A DNA stretch of 64,000 bases, taken from the NCBI GenBank assembly GCA_030433275.1, contig JAUILK010000005.1, positions 1 to 64,000 on the forward strand, given 5' to 3'. Each line of letters opens with the position of its first letter. Within the stretch, counting starts at the first letter, position 1. Shown piece by piece: positions 38,550 through 46,979 of the stretch. Source of the DNA: Gammaproteobacteria bacterium. GTDB taxonomy: Bacteria > Pseudomonadota > Gammaproteobacteria > Nitrococcales > Nitrococcaceae. A program made the position numbers and the translations under genes. The notes beneath the pieces are model-generated. The model was not told where the DNA came from. It ran no database searches and worked only from the letters and a program-made list of their open reading frames with translations.

Positions 38550-39878
38550 ATGCTTACGATTAAACGTCTGAGTACTACACAGCCGGATTTTTGGGGCAAC
38601 CTTCGGCGGTTAATGGATTGGGACAGTGGAGCGACGGGGCAGGTAGAGCAAACCGTCGTCGAGATTCTCGAGGCGGTTCGTCGGCGCGGAGATGCCGCTG
38701 TGCTGGAGTACACGGCTCGCTTTGACCGCATCACGGCCCGCTGTGTCAGTGAACTGGAGATTCCACCCGAGCGCAGAGCCGCCGCTCTGGACAAACTGCC
38801 GAATGAGCAACGCGAGGCATTGGAATTCGCCGCGGAGCGAATCCGTGCTTATCATCAGCGCCAAAAAACCGAATCATGGTCTTATACTGAGCCCGACGGC
38901 AGCGTTCTCGGCCAGCAGGTGACGCCGTTGGAGCGTGTGGGAGTGTATGTGCCGGGCGGTAAAGCGGCCTATCCTTCCTCGGTGCTCATGAACGTGTTGC
39001 CCGCGCGTGTGGCTGGAGTCGATGAAATCTCCATGGTTGCCCCGGCTCCAGGAGGCGAAATCAATCCCTTGGTTCTCGCTGCGGCACAGATTGCGCGAGT
39101 GGATCGGCTGTTTACCATCGGTGGCGCGCAAGCCATCGCTGCCCTCGCTTATGGCAGTCAAACCATTGCTGCAGTAGACAAGATCGTTGGTCCGGGCAAC
39201 GCCTATGTTGCGGAGGCTAAGCGGCGGGTTTTCGGTCAGGTCGGGATCGATATGATAGCCGGGCCTTCGGAAATCATGGTTGTCTGCGATGGCCAAACTG
39301 ATCCCGAATGGATCGCCGTCGATCTGTTCGCCCAGGCTGAACACGACGAAGATGCCCGTGCCATGCTCGTCTGTCCCGATCCGTTGTATCTGGATCAAGT
39401 GCAAAGCGCTATGGAGCGCCTTTTGCCTGCCATGGAGCGTTCCGAGATTATTCGCGTCGCCCTCAACAGCCGCGGGGCGTTGATCTGCGTCCGGGACCTT
39501 GCCGAAGCGGCGGAGGTGGTCAATTTCGCCGCCCCGGAGCATCTTGAATTGTCGCTGATCGAACCTGAACGCATGCTCAGCGCCGTGCGCCATGCGGGGG
39601 CGGTTTTCTTGGGCCGAAATACGGCCGAAGTCTTCGGTGATTACTGCGCGGGGCCCAATCATGTCCTGCCGACCTCACGTACAGCGCGGTTTGCCTCGCC
39701 GCTTGGAGTGTATGATTTTCAGAAACGCACCAGCTTGGTGTACTGCTCCGATGACGGTGCCGACCGGCTAGGGCGCATTGCCGGCCGGCTTGCGCGGGGC
39801 GAGGGGCTGACCGCTCATGCGCGATCGGCCGAATGTAGAGTGCGGGAAGCCGACGGTGGGCAGCAATCGTCCCTATAG
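38550..39878 (+). CDS. hisD: Histidinol dehydrogenase
   Basis: This 442-residue zinc enzyme performs the last two oxidations to histidine. Family motifs are [28 protein letters not shown] and [13 protein letters not shown] (patterns), with the HEDARA-like [14 protein letters not shown] segment and the later [21 protein letters not shown] region that binds zinc and substrate. A GGGAGCGGAGA site precedes the ATG. Its last codons share the hexamer CTATAG with the opposite-strand protease gene. hisC, if present, is not here. Confidence 0.97.
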   Translation: MLTIKRLSTTQPDFWGNLRRLMDWDSGATGQVEQTVVEILEAVRRRGDAAVLEYTARFDRITARCVSELEIPPERRAAALDKLPNEQREALEFAAERIRAYHQRQKTESWSYTEPDGSVLGQQVTPLERVGVYVPGGKAAYPSSVLMNVLPARVAGVDEISMVAPAPGGEINPLVLAAAQIARVDRLFTIGGAQAIAALAYGSQTIAAVDKIVGPGNAYVAEAKRRVFGQVGIDMIAGPSEIMVVCDGQTDPEWIAVDLFAQAEHDEDARAMLVCPDPLYLDQVQSAMERLLPAMERSEIIRVALNSRGALICVRDLAEAAEVVNFAAPEHLELSLIEPERMLSAVRHAGAVFLGRNTAEVFGDYCAGPNHVLPTSRTARFASPLGVYDFQKRTSLVYCSDDGADRLGRIAGRLARGEGLTAHARSAECRVREADGGQQSSL

Positions 39879-41045
39879 TCGGCGTGGGCGCTCCTCGATC
39901 GGGATGCGGTGTTGGAAAGCATGGCCGTTCTTGTGCAGCCCAGAGACCACGATCGTGGTGCCTGGCTTCTGGGCGGTAATGACCGTAAGCAGATTGTGGA
40001 TGTCGGCGACCGGGCTACCGTTTATGTTCAGCAATATATCCCCTGGCTTTAGTCCGGCTCGGGCTGCCGGAGTGCCAGGCTGCACATTGGCGATGAGCAC
40101 TCCGTGCTGCTCTGAGGTGTTCAGGCCGTATGCTGTGATCAGCTGCGGTATGATGCTCTGGACCTGAATGCCGATCCAGCCGCGGATGACGCGGCCGTCT
40201 TCGAGGATGCCCTTGAAAACGCCGCGTGCGAGGCTAATCGGGATGGCAAAACCGATGCCAAGCGATCCTCCGGTGCGGCTGAAAATGGCGGTGTTAATCC
40301 CCACTACTTCCCCGTGCACATTTATTAGCGCACCGCCGGAGTTGCCGGGATTGATGGCGGCGTCCGTCTGAATGAAGTTCTCGATCGTGGCCAAGCCGAG
40401 TTGGCTGCGCCCTGTCGCGCTTATGATACCTTGGGTGACCGTTTGCCCGATACCGAAGGGATTGCCAATGGCGAGCGCAATGTCACCCACTCGCAAGGTT
40501 TGGGAGTGGCCGAGCGTTACGGTGGGGAGTCCCTGTAGGTCGATTCGCAACACCGCCAAGTCGGTTTCGGGATCGCTGCCTACGACAAGCGCCGCGGTGC
40601 TGCGCCCGTCAGAGAGTAGCACTTGGATTTCGTCGGCGCCATTGATGACGTGGTTATTCGTCAGCACATAACCCTTGCTGCTGATCACGACGCCGGAGCC
40701 CAAGGAGGTCTCCAGGCGTTTGCGAGGCTGATCGTATCGCTCGCCGAAGTAGCGGCGCAGCGCACGCTCGTCGAAAAACGGGTGGCGTGGTTCGGCTACC
40801 TGTTTAGTGGTGTAGATATTCACGACCGCCGGGGCCGCACGCATGACGGCGTCGGCGTAAGAAACTGGTGTCGTTGTCGTCCGTGCCACGGCAATGTGGC
40901 TTGCAAGTGGTGTTTCGTGGATCTCCACGATCGGTCGCTCGGTGGGTAGCAGTCCGGGTGCTAGCCAGATTGTGACCATCGCTACGGCGACACCGATACC
41001 AAGGTATTTGAGTATGAACTGCACTACGCGCTTATGGGATTGCAC
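39873..41045 (-). CDS. DegS/AlgW-like periplasmic serine protease
   Basis: This 390-residue HtrA-family protease has one N-terminal membrane anchor (about residues 14-32), a trypsin-like domain with triad H132 (TNNHVI), D162 (ETDLAVL) and S236 (GNSGGAL), and a single PDZ domain (about 280-380, [29 protein letters not shown]). This layout matches DegS/AlgW, the site-1 protease that cleaves RseA and releases RpoE, rather than two-PDZ DegP. A short HDFF-like linker ([14 protein letters not shown]) fits the family. The gene is convergent with hisD, as in many Gammaproteobacteria. An envelope-stress role with the rpoE gene near 4 kb is inferred. Confidence 0.92.
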   Translation of the reverse strand: MQSHKRVVQFILKYLGIGVAVAMVTIWLAPGLLPTERPIVEIHETPLASHIAVARTTTTPVSYADAVMRAAPAVVNIYTTKQVAEPRHPFFDERALRRYFGERYDQPRKRLETSLGSGVVISSKGYVLTNNHVINGADEIQVLLSDGRSTAALVVGSDPETDLAVLRIDLQGLPTVTLGHSQTLRVGDIALAIGNPFGIGQTVTQGIISATGRSQLGLATIENFIQTDAAINPGNSGGALINVHGEVVGINTAIFSRTGGSLGIGFAIPISLARGVFKGILEDGRVIRGWIGIQVQSIIPQLITAYGLNTSEQHGVLIANVQPGTPAARAGLKPGDILLNINGSPVADIHNLLTVITAQKPGTTIVVSGLHKNGHAFQHRIPIEERPRRL

Positions 41046-41146
41046 GCTATTTTATCTCGCACTGCACTTGCGGACACCGCAATGTGAAGAACACCGAAGG
41101 ACAGCAAGCCCGGCTGCATGGATTCGAATGGAGATCTGATATCGTC

Positions 41147-41905
41147 ATGATACAACTTTCCGAGTTGGTTCGTTATTGCAATGAGTTGCTCGGCATCAGC
41201 GGTTTTCATGATTACGCCCCCAATGGATTGCAAGTAGAGGGTCGTGACGAGGTGAGTCGCATCGTGACTGGGGTTACGGCTTCGATGGCGGTGCTTGAGC
41301 AGGCCATTGCCCTCGGCGCGGATGCCGTGCTTGTGCACCACGGTTATTTTTGGAAGGGCGAGCCCCCGCAGGTGACGGGCCTAAAGGCCCGGCGGCTGGG
41401 CATGTTGCTACGGCACGGAGTCAGTCTGATCGCCTATCATTTGCCTTTGGATACCCACGAAGTATTCGGCAACAATGCCCAACTTGGCAAACGGCTTGCT
41501 TTTGAGATGGACGGCTATACGGATGCCGGGGGGGTGCCGAGGTTGTTGGCCTTCGGACGCCTTGATGTGGCATCTTCGCCGAGCGATCTGGCCGATCGGT
41601 TGACTCGCCGGCTTGGGCGTGCCCCGCTTTATGTGGGGGTTGGTCCGCAGAGTATCCGTAAAGTGGTCTGGTGTAGCGGTGCGGCACAGCGCTTCCTTGG
41701 TGATGCCGTAACTCTTGGGGCCGATGCCTACATCAGTGGCGAGGTCTCCGAGTCAACTACCCATGAGGCGCGGGAGTATGGCATTCACTACTTTGCTGCG
41801 GGGCACCATGCGACCGAGCGCTATGGAGTGCAGGCACTGGGCGAGCACCTTGCCACGGAGATGCGCCTTGAGCACCACTTTGTGGATGACCCGAATCCGG
41901 TGTGA
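41147..41905 (+). CDS. Nif3-like dinuclear metal-binding protein (YbgI family)
   Basis: This protein of 252 residues has the YbgI/Nif3 pattern: NGLQVEGRDEVSRIVTGVTASMAVLEQAI, then VHHGYFWKG (metal-binding histidines), AYHLPLDTH, and GHHATERYGVQALGEHL near the C-terminus. These residues form a dinuclear metal site; the enzyme substrate is not established (GTP cyclohydrolase-I-like annotations are not well supported). ATG 41147 fits the family start, with GGAG further upstream than usual. A terminator-like hairpin follows at 42017. Confidence 0.93.
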   Translation: MIQLSELVRYCNELLGISGFHDYAPNGLQVEGRDEVSRIVTGVTASMAVLEQAIALGADAVLVHHGYFWKGEPPQVTGLKARRLGMLLRHGVSLIAYHLPLDTHEVFGNNAQLGKRLAFEMDGYTDAGGVPRLLAFGRLDVASSPSDLADRLTRRLGRAPLYVGVGPQSIRKVVWCSGAAQRFLGDAVTLGADAYISGEVSESTTHEAREYGIHYFAAGHHATERYGVQALGEHLATEMRLEHHFVDDPNPV

Positions 41906-42016
41906 TCACCTGAAGGTGGTTCGCCGCATGTTCGGTGATGTGCTTGACGACCGGAACGCTATGTAAGATCCTTGCACGCTGCGCGCATCTTGCAGTCATT
42001 AGCGAGCCCCGCGAGC

Positions 42017-42037
42017 CGGCCGTTCAGGCCGTTTTTT
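42017..42037 (+). terminator. Intrinsic terminator after the Nif3-like gene
   Basis: Stem CGGCC (42017-42021) pairs with GGCCG (42027-42031) around the loop GTTCA and is followed at once by six T bases. It lies between the Nif3-like gene and petA, in the right orientation to end the former. Confidence 0.65.
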
Positions 42038-42077
42038 CTGGCCGTATGCTCAGCTAACCCAGCAAAGGGGGATGTGA

Positions 42078-42677
42078 ATGAAACCGGAAGGGGCGGACTT
42101 GCGAAGGCGGCGCTTGCTGACCGGGGCGGCCGGTGTGGTCGGCGGTGTAGGGGTGGCGTATACCGCTGTCCCCTTTCTGAGTTATTGGCAGCCCAGCGTT
42201 CAGGCGGAGGCGGCTGCCGCACCAGTCGAAGTGGATATCAGCAAGCTTGAGCCGGGTCAGAAAATTGACGTCGATTGGCGCGGCAAGCCAATTTGGGTTT
42301 TTCGCCGTACCCAAGAAGAGTTGGATACCTTGCCGAAGCTCAATGGCTTGCTGCGGGATCCTCACTCCGAGGTCAGCACCCAGCAGCCAGCGTACTGCCA
42401 GAATCTGCCTCGATCGATCAAACCTGAATATGGCGTCATGGTTGGTATCTGTACGCACCTCGGTTGCATACCGCTCTACCAACCGAAGCCTGGTTCCGTT
42501 GACGATGAATGGTTGGGCGGGTTTTTCTGCCCGTGCCACGGTTCCAAATACGATCTTGCCGGGCGTGTCTACAAAGGCGTGCCGGCCCCGCTCAATCTCG
42601 CGGTGCCGCCATACTGGTACCCGAGCGAATCGCGCATCATTATCGGTGAACACCAAGAGAAAGGGGGCGCCTCATGA
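42078..42677 (+). CDS. petA: Ubiquinol-cytochrome c reductase iron-sulfur (Rieske) subunit
   Basis: This 199-residue subunit of complex III carries the 2Fe-2S cluster. A twin-arginine-type N-terminus (RRRRLLTG) and a hydrophobic segment (about residues 14-34) anchor it. The Rieske motifs are CTHLGC (C125, H127 cluster ligands; C130 disulfide) and CPCHGS (C151, H154 ligands; C153 disulfide). The stop overlaps petB by four bases. GGGGGATGTG precedes the start. With petB and petC it forms a classic fbc operon. Confidence 0.97.
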   Translation: MKPEGADLRRRRLLTGAAGVVGGVGVAYTAVPFLSYWQPSVQAEAAAAPVEVDISKLEPGQKIDVDWRGKPIWVFRRTQEELDTLPKLNGLLRDPHSEVSTQQPAYCQNLPRSIKPEYGVMVGICTHLGCIPLYQPKPGSVDDEWLGGFFCPCHGSKYDLAGRVYKGVPAPLNLAVPPYWYPSESRIIIGEHQEKGGAS

Positions 42678-43993
42678 GCGATGATTCCAAGACTCGGGGT
42701 TTGCTGGGTTGGATCGACGCGCGTTTCCCTTTTACTAAGCTGTGGGAAGAGCACGCCGCTAAATACTACGCGCCGAAGAACTTCAACTTTTGGTATTACT
42801 TCGGCTCCTTGGCGATATTCGTTTTAGTTTTGCAGGTGCTCACTGGTATCTGGTTGACGATGTATTACAAACCGAGCGCCGAGCATGCCTTCGCCTCGGT
42901 CGAGTACATTATGCGCGATGTGCAGTGGGGTTGGCTCATCCGTTATCTGCATTCCACAGGCGCATCCGCTTTTTTCATCGTTATTTATCTGCATATGTTC
43001 AGAGGGCTGCTGTACGGCTCTTACCGTAAGCCGCGCGAGCTGCTTTGGCTCGTTGGCATGATGATTTACGCCATTCTCATGGCGGAGGCCTTCTTCGGTT
43101 ATCTGCTGCCCTGGGGACAAATGTCGTACTGGGGTGCGCAGGTGATTACTTCGCTGTTCGGGGCCGTGCCGGCGATCGGCGAAAAGCTCATGATCTGGAT
43201 TCGGGGCGATTACACCATATCCGATGTTACCTTGAACCGCTTTTTCGCGCTGCACGTGGCGGCCATGCCGCTGCTGATCGTGTTACTGGTGGTGGTGCAC
43301 CTTATAGCCCTGCACGAGGTGGGGTCCAACAACCCGGACGGCATCGATATCAAGCGCCACAAGGATGCCAATGACCTTCCCTTGGATGGCATCCCGTTCC
43401 ATCCCTATTACACTGTCAAAGACATGGTGGGCGTGACGGTTTTTTTAATCGTGTTCGCCCTGGTCGTCTTCTATTCACCGAGCATGTTAGGGTTGTTTCT
43501 AGAGCCCGAGAACTTCGAGCCTGCAAATCCTCTCAAGACCCCGGAGCACATTGCACCGGTCTGGTATTTCACGCCTTTCTACTCGATTCTGCGCTGTGTG
43601 CCTGACAAACTCTGGGGGGTTGTTGCACTCGGCGCATCGATCTTCGTATTGTTCCTTCTGCCCTGGCTGGATCGTGGGAAGGTGCGTTCGGTGCGCTACC
43701 GAGGGCGTGGGTTCAAGATCGCCTTGGCGTTGTTCGTGATCGCTGTGTTGGTTTTGGGTCACCTCGGTGCGAAACCACCCACTCCAGGGCGCAATTTGGT
43801 AGCACGTATCTGTGCGGTGCTCTATTTCGGTTATTTCGCGTTTCTCTGGATTTACACTTTCTTCGATTTGGAGAAAACCAAGTTGGAGCCGGAAAGAGTG
43901 ACAACGGGATCCGTCAAATGGATACCGAAATCGATACAATGGCCGCGTTTTGGGAAAACCAAACGGGAGCCGGAAAGAGTGAGCCCGAAATGA
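42674..43993 (+). CDS. petB: Cytochrome b of the bc1 complex
   Basis: This 439-residue membrane protein holds two b-type hemes and both quinol sites. The heme-ligand histidines are visible in the [19 protein letters not shown] helix and the [24 protein letters not shown] helix. The GWLIRYLH segment and the PEW-equivalent [13 protein letters not shown] motif are present. The first ending, [14 protein letters not shown], is where many relatives end; here 30 more residues follow that contain a second, similar KTKREPERV. This tail looks like a partial tandem duplication. The stop overlaps petC (ATGA). Confidence 0.97.
   Translation: MSDDSKTRGLLGWIDARFPFTKLWEEHAAKYYAPKNFNFWYYFGSLAIFVLVLQVLTGIWLTMYYKPSAEHAFASVEYIMRDVQWGWLIRYLHSTGASAFFIVIYLHMFRGLLYGSYRKPRELLWLVGMMIYAILMAEAFFGYLLPWGQMSYWGAQVITSLFGAVPAIGEKLMIWIRGDYTISDVTLNRFFALHVAAMPLLIVLLVVVHLIALHEVGSNNPDGIDIKRHKDANDLPLDGIPFHPYYTVKDMVGVTVFLIVFALVVFYSPSMLGLFLEPENFEPANPLKTPEHIAPVWYFTPFYSILRCVPDKLWGVVALGASIFVLFLLPWLDRGKVRSVRYRGRGFKIALALFVIAVLVLGHLGAKPPTPGRNLVARICAVLYFGYFAFLWIYTFFDLEKTKLEPERVTTGSVKWIPKSIQWPRFGKTKREPERVSPK
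43871..43982 (+). repeat. In-frame partial tandem duplication at the 3' end of petB
   Basis: Bases 43885-43901 and 43966-43982 are identical 17-base copies (GGAGCCGGAAAGAGTGA). With flanks included, 43871-43901 and 43952-43982 are similar along 31 bases. The offset is 81 bases (27 codons), so the protein repeats KTKxEPERV. Confidence 0.85.
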
Positions 43994-44760
43994 AAAAGCT
44001 CGCCTGTTTACTCGTGATCCTAATGGTGCCGGGGTTGGCCGGGGCAGTCGACGAGGATTTCGGGCTGATGGACGTGCGGACCGATCTGAGCGACAAGGCC
44101 TCTTTGCAGCGGGGTGCGAAATACTTCGTCAATTACTGCTTGGGTTGCCACTCGCTGAAATACTTGCGTTACCAGCGCCTGGGCCAGGATCTGGACCTGC
44201 CGGACGAACTGGTGGAGAAGTACCTTATTTGGGACGATAGCAAGATCAGTTCGCCCATGACTAATGCGATGCGCCCTAAGGATGCCGATAATTGGCTTGG
44301 TGGCGTCCCGATGGATCTGACTTTGGCGATTCGGCGACACAGCGGCGGAGGGTTGCGTATTGGCCGTGGTGCGGATTGGGTATACACCTACCTCAATACC
44401 TTCTATCGTGACGACAAAACTCCTACCGGGGTCAATAATCTTGTGATACCCAATGCATCAATGCCGCATGTCCTTTGGCGATTGCAGGGTGTCCCGGAAC
44501 CGGTCTACGCGCTGGCAGAGGGTGACCGCTCGGCCAAACAGCGCAAGGTGATCGGTGTCAAGATGCCCGAGGGAGGAGGTGCACTTAGTCAGGCTGAATA
44601 TCAGCAGATGACGCGGGATATCGTGAATTTTCTGGTCTATGCTTCGGAACCGATCCAGTCCGCGCGTAAGGCGCTCGGCCTACCGGTGCTATTATTTCTG
44701 GTTGTTTTCTTGGCCATTATTTATCTGCTCAAGCAGGAATATTGGAAGGACGTGCACTGA
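43990..44760 (+). CDS. petC: Cytochrome c1 of the bc1 complex
   Basis: This protein of 256 residues is the c-type heme subunit that passes electrons to soluble cytochrome c. A signal peptide ends near LAGA (residue 19). The heme site is CLGCH (C50, C53, H54). Family segments DADNWLGGVPMDLTLAIRRHSGG and NLVIPNASMPHVLW, with the methionine ligand likely in NASMPHVLW, are present. A C-terminal membrane anchor spans about residues 230-250, followed by KQEYWKDVH. ATG 43990 overlaps the petB stop; a longer frame from 43918 would lie in the petB tail and lose the signal peptide at the N-terminus. Confidence 0.97.
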   Translation: MKKLACLLVILMVPGLAGAVDEDFGLMDVRTDLSDKASLQRGAKYFVNYCLGCHSLKYLRYQRLGQDLDLPDELVEKYLIWDDSKISSPMTNAMRPKDADNWLGGVPMDLTLAIRRHSGGGLRIGRGADWVYTYLNTFYRDDKTPTGVNNLVIPNASMPHVLWRLQGVPEPVYALAEGDRSAKQRKVIGVKMPEGGGALSQAEYQQMTRDIVNFLVYASEPIQSARKALGLPVLLFLVVFLAIIYLLKQEYWKDVH

Positions 44761-44812
44761 GAGTGGGACAGCCTCTTCGGGCTGCCTGTCCAAACTGTGG
44801 TGGAGCTGGCAC

Positions 44813-45442
44813 ATGGCGGTGGTAAGCCGACGATCCATAATGACATTATATTCCGGACCCACCCATTATGATAGTCACCGGGTGCGGTTCGTGTTGGCGG
44901 AAAAGGGGATTGCTGCGGAGATCATTTCGGTTGATCTTGAAGAGGCGCGACCGGAGGATCTGACGGATCTCAATCCGTATGGGGAGTTCCCGACCTTAGT
45001 TGATCGTGACCTTGTCCTTTACGATTCCAAAGTAATCAGCGAATACCTTGACGAGCGTTTCCCGCATCCGCCGTTGATGCCGGTTGATCCGGTTTCACGG
45101 GCTAAGGCAAGGTTGGTTGTCTATCGTATCGAGCGGGATTGGTGTCGCCTTTTGATGCAGCTCGATTCGGCGGATAGTGAAACCGTGGCGGTCCTGCGCC
45201 AGGAATTGTGGGAGAGTTTGGTGGCTAGTAACGAGCTGTTCGCTTCAGGAACGCCATTTTTCCTGAGCGACGAGCTTACAATGATGGATTGTGCGCTCGG
45301 GCCGCTTATGTGGCGGCTGCCGCATTACGGAGTCGAAATTCCAACGAGTTCCGAAGGTATACATGGATACCAGGAACGCCTATTCGCGCTGGAATCTTTC
45401 CAAAAGAGCCTTAGTGAAGCGGAACGGGCAATGCGCGCTTGA
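44813..45442 (+). CDS. sspA: Stringent starvation protein A
   Basis: This 209-residue protein with a glutathione S-transferase fold binds RNA polymerase and modulates transcription in stationary phase. The N-terminal thioredoxin-like domain has MTLYSGPTHYDSHRVRFVLAEKGI and the conserved NPYGEFPTLVDRDLVLYDSKVISEYLDERFPHPPLMP (pattern) surface, near-identical in layout to E. coli SspA. ATG 44813 has GGAG seven bases upstream. sspB follows directly, as in E. coli, and petC precedes by 52 bases, a common order in Gammaproteobacteria. Confidence 0.96.
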   Translation: MAVVSRRSIMTLYSGPTHYDSHRVRFVLAEKGIAAEIISVDLEEARPEDLTDLNPYGEFPTLVDRDLVLYDSKVISEYLDERFPHPPLMPVDPVSRAKARLVVYRIERDWCRLLMQLDSADSETVAVLRQELWESLVASNELFASGTPFFLSDELTMMDCALGPLMWRLPHYGVEIPTSSEGIHGYQERLFALESFQKSLSEAERAMRA

Positions 45443-45459
45443 TCGGCGCGGACCGAGCC

Positions 45460-45864
45460 ATGAGTATGACCTCTAGTCGGCCTTATCTCATTCGCGCCTT
45501 ATATGAGTGGATCGTCGACAATGGGCTGACGCCTTATCTGTTGATCGATGCGACCCAGGAAGGCTTGGATGCACCACTCGAATATGCCGATAAGGGCAAA
45601 CTGGTACTTAATGTGGCGCCGCGCGCGGTGCGGGCATTGAATCTCGGCAACAGCGCTATTGATTTCAATGCCCGTTTCGGGGGGGCGGCGCGTGATGTTC
45701 ACCTTCCTGTGCAGGCTGTGCTCGCAGTTTATGCTCGGGAGAATGGTCAGGGAATGCTTTTCAGCGAGGACCTGGATGGTGGTGAACCTCCTTCCGGCTC
45801 GGGAGGAAGCAATACCGGTGCTGGTGGTGGCCATAAAAAACCGAACCTGCGCGTAATCAAATAA
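45460..45864 (+). CDS. sspB: ClpXP protease specificity-enhancing factor SspB
   Basis: This protein of 134 residues delivers ssrA-tagged peptides to ClpXP. The folded domain spans about residues 1-110 (YLIRALYEWIVDNGLTPYLLID pattern and the GKLVLNVAPRAVRALNLGN strand pair). A glycine- and serine-rich flexible linker then leads to the C-terminal ClpX-docking motif PNLRVIK. The start is ATG 45460 or 45466; a TTG at 45439 overlaps the sspA stop and would add seven residues. The linker and docking tail make the call firm. Confidence 0.96.
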   Translation: MSMTSSRPYLIRALYEWIVDNGLTPYLLIDATQEGLDAPLEYADKGKLVLNVAPRAVRALNLGNSAIDFNARFGGAARDVHLPVQAVLAVYARENGQGMLFSEDLDGGEPPSGSGGSNTGAGGGHKKPNLRVIK

Positions 45865-46009
45865 CATTCTCCAAGGACCCCACGCTCTAGGGCCTAGCCG
45901 GTTTTTTGCCCTGACTCATTTTTGTGGCAGGCCTTTGGATGCTTCCCGCCGCTGGGGTAGCGTACGATGAATTCAAACTATTTGCTCGCACGCAGCCGTT
46001 ATCGATCTA
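45865..46009. other. Convergent gap between sspB and diaA
   Basis: This 145-base gap holds a CTAGGGCCTAG inverted repeat (45888-45898 approximately) close to a six-T run in CCGGTTTTTT. It might end sspAB transcription, but the stem is only four pairs with a three-base loop, so I do not call a terminator. Confidence 0.35.
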
Positions 46010-46597
46010 TTATGGGCTGAACAAATGTTGGTCGATAAGATCACATAGACAGTGCGCTACTACCAGATGGGCCTCCTGGATCCGAGGGATCGCTTGCGCA
46101 GGGATACGAATTTCGATATCCGAAGGGCGCAGTCGCCTACCGACCTCGCCACCGTTGCAGCCAGTCAGGGCTACGATTCGCAGCTGGCATTGCTGAGCGG
46201 CTTGAATCGCGGTGGCGATATTGGGGCTGTTGCCGCTCGTAGTTAGGGTGAAAAGCACATCGCCGGGTCGGCCAATTGCTCGAATTTGTTTGGCAAACAC
46301 CTCCCGATAGTCGTAGTCGTTGGCGATCGACGTCAGAGTGGAGCTATCCGTAGTGAGTGCCACGGCTGACAGACCGGGTCGCTCCAGCTCGAATCGATTA
46401 AGCAGTTCAGAGGAGAAGTGTTGTGCAGCGGCTGCCGAACCACCGTTGCCACAGCACAGAATTTTGCCATCTTCACGCAGGCAGCGTGTCATGTTCTCGG
46501 CTGCTTGGATGATGGTCGGGATCGCGTGATCCAGTGTCATCTGTAGCGATTGGATGCTGTCATGAAAATTTCGAGCGATTCTTTCGTGTGCTTGCAT
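46010..46597 (-). CDS. diaA: SIS-domain protein, DiaA (replication initiation) type
   Basis: This 195-residue SIS-domain protein is in the GmhA/DiaA family. It has [22 protein letters not shown] (phosphosugar-binding loop pattern), [16 protein letters not shown] and [16 protein letters not shown]. DiaA binds DnaA and promotes initiation; GmhA (sedoheptulose-7-phosphate isomerase) is very similar in sequence. The position after lpoA and yraN is that of E. coli diaA, which decides the name. A GmhA role cannot be excluded from sequence alone. No strong ribosome site precedes the ATG; yraN ends 22 bases upstream. Confidence 0.85.
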   Translation of the reverse strand: MQAHERIARNFHDSIQSLQMTLDHAIPTIIQAAENMTRCLREDGKILCCGNGGSAAAAQHFSSELLNRFELERPGLSAVALTTDSSTLTSIANDYDYREVFAKQIRAIGRPGDVLFTLTTSGNSPNIATAIQAAQQCQLRIVALTGCNGGEVGRRLRPSDIEIRIPAQAIPRIQEAHLVVAHCLCDLIDQHLFSP

Positions 46598-46619
46598 GGG
46601 GTATCGCCTTTCTGTTCGG

Positions 46620-46979
46620 TCAGGCTACTTGGAAGGCATCGCGTATCCATTCGACGCGGCCTTGACCATCTATGGCGATGACATCGAAACGACAGGCAGC
46701 GTTCGGAGCATGAGCCAGCAAATAATAACGGGCGGCGGCAATGATCCGTTGTCGTTTTACCCAGGTTATGCTCTCCAGCGCTCCGCCGAAGCGTTTGGTG
46801 GCGCGTTGGCGTACTTCGACGAACACGAGTTCTCCAGTGTCCTCCATGACGAGATCGATTTCTCCCAAGCGAGTGTGAAAATTGCGCCGCAGGCAACGCA
46901 GGCCGCGGCGCCGAAGAAACTCGAGCGCTCGAGCTTCGGCCTGTTTACCGAGTAGGCGTGGATTCGGCTCTCTCATCAT
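46620..46979 (-). CDS. yraN: UPF0102 endonuclease-like protein YraN
   Basis: This is a protein of about 119 residues with the UPF0102 core: [57 protein letters not shown] (pattern), carrying the E-x(n)-D-ExK-like acids of a restriction-endonuclease-like fold (GEIDLV and FVEVRQR). A nuclease or Holliday-junction role is suspected for the family but unproven. The start is ATG 46979 or 46976, overlapping the lpoA stop, so it is coupled to lpoA. The longer frame to 47237 is a shadow of lpoA. Confidence 0.92.
   Translation of the reverse strand: MMREPNPRLLGKQAEARALEFLRRRGLRCLRRNFHTRLGEIDLVMEDTGELVFVEVRQRATKRFGGALESITWVKRQRIIAAARYYLLAHAPNAACRFDVIAIDGQGRVEWIRDAFQVA

Noticed and set aside
43918-43990. 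A longer petC reading frame starting at 43918
   Set aside because: It lies in the petB tail and would place 24 charged residues before an otherwise perfect signal peptide; ATG 43990 overlaps the petB stop as expected for coupling.
45886-45910. Possible sspB terminator near a six-T run
   Set aside because: The stem is only four base pairs with a three-base loop and is separated from the T-run.
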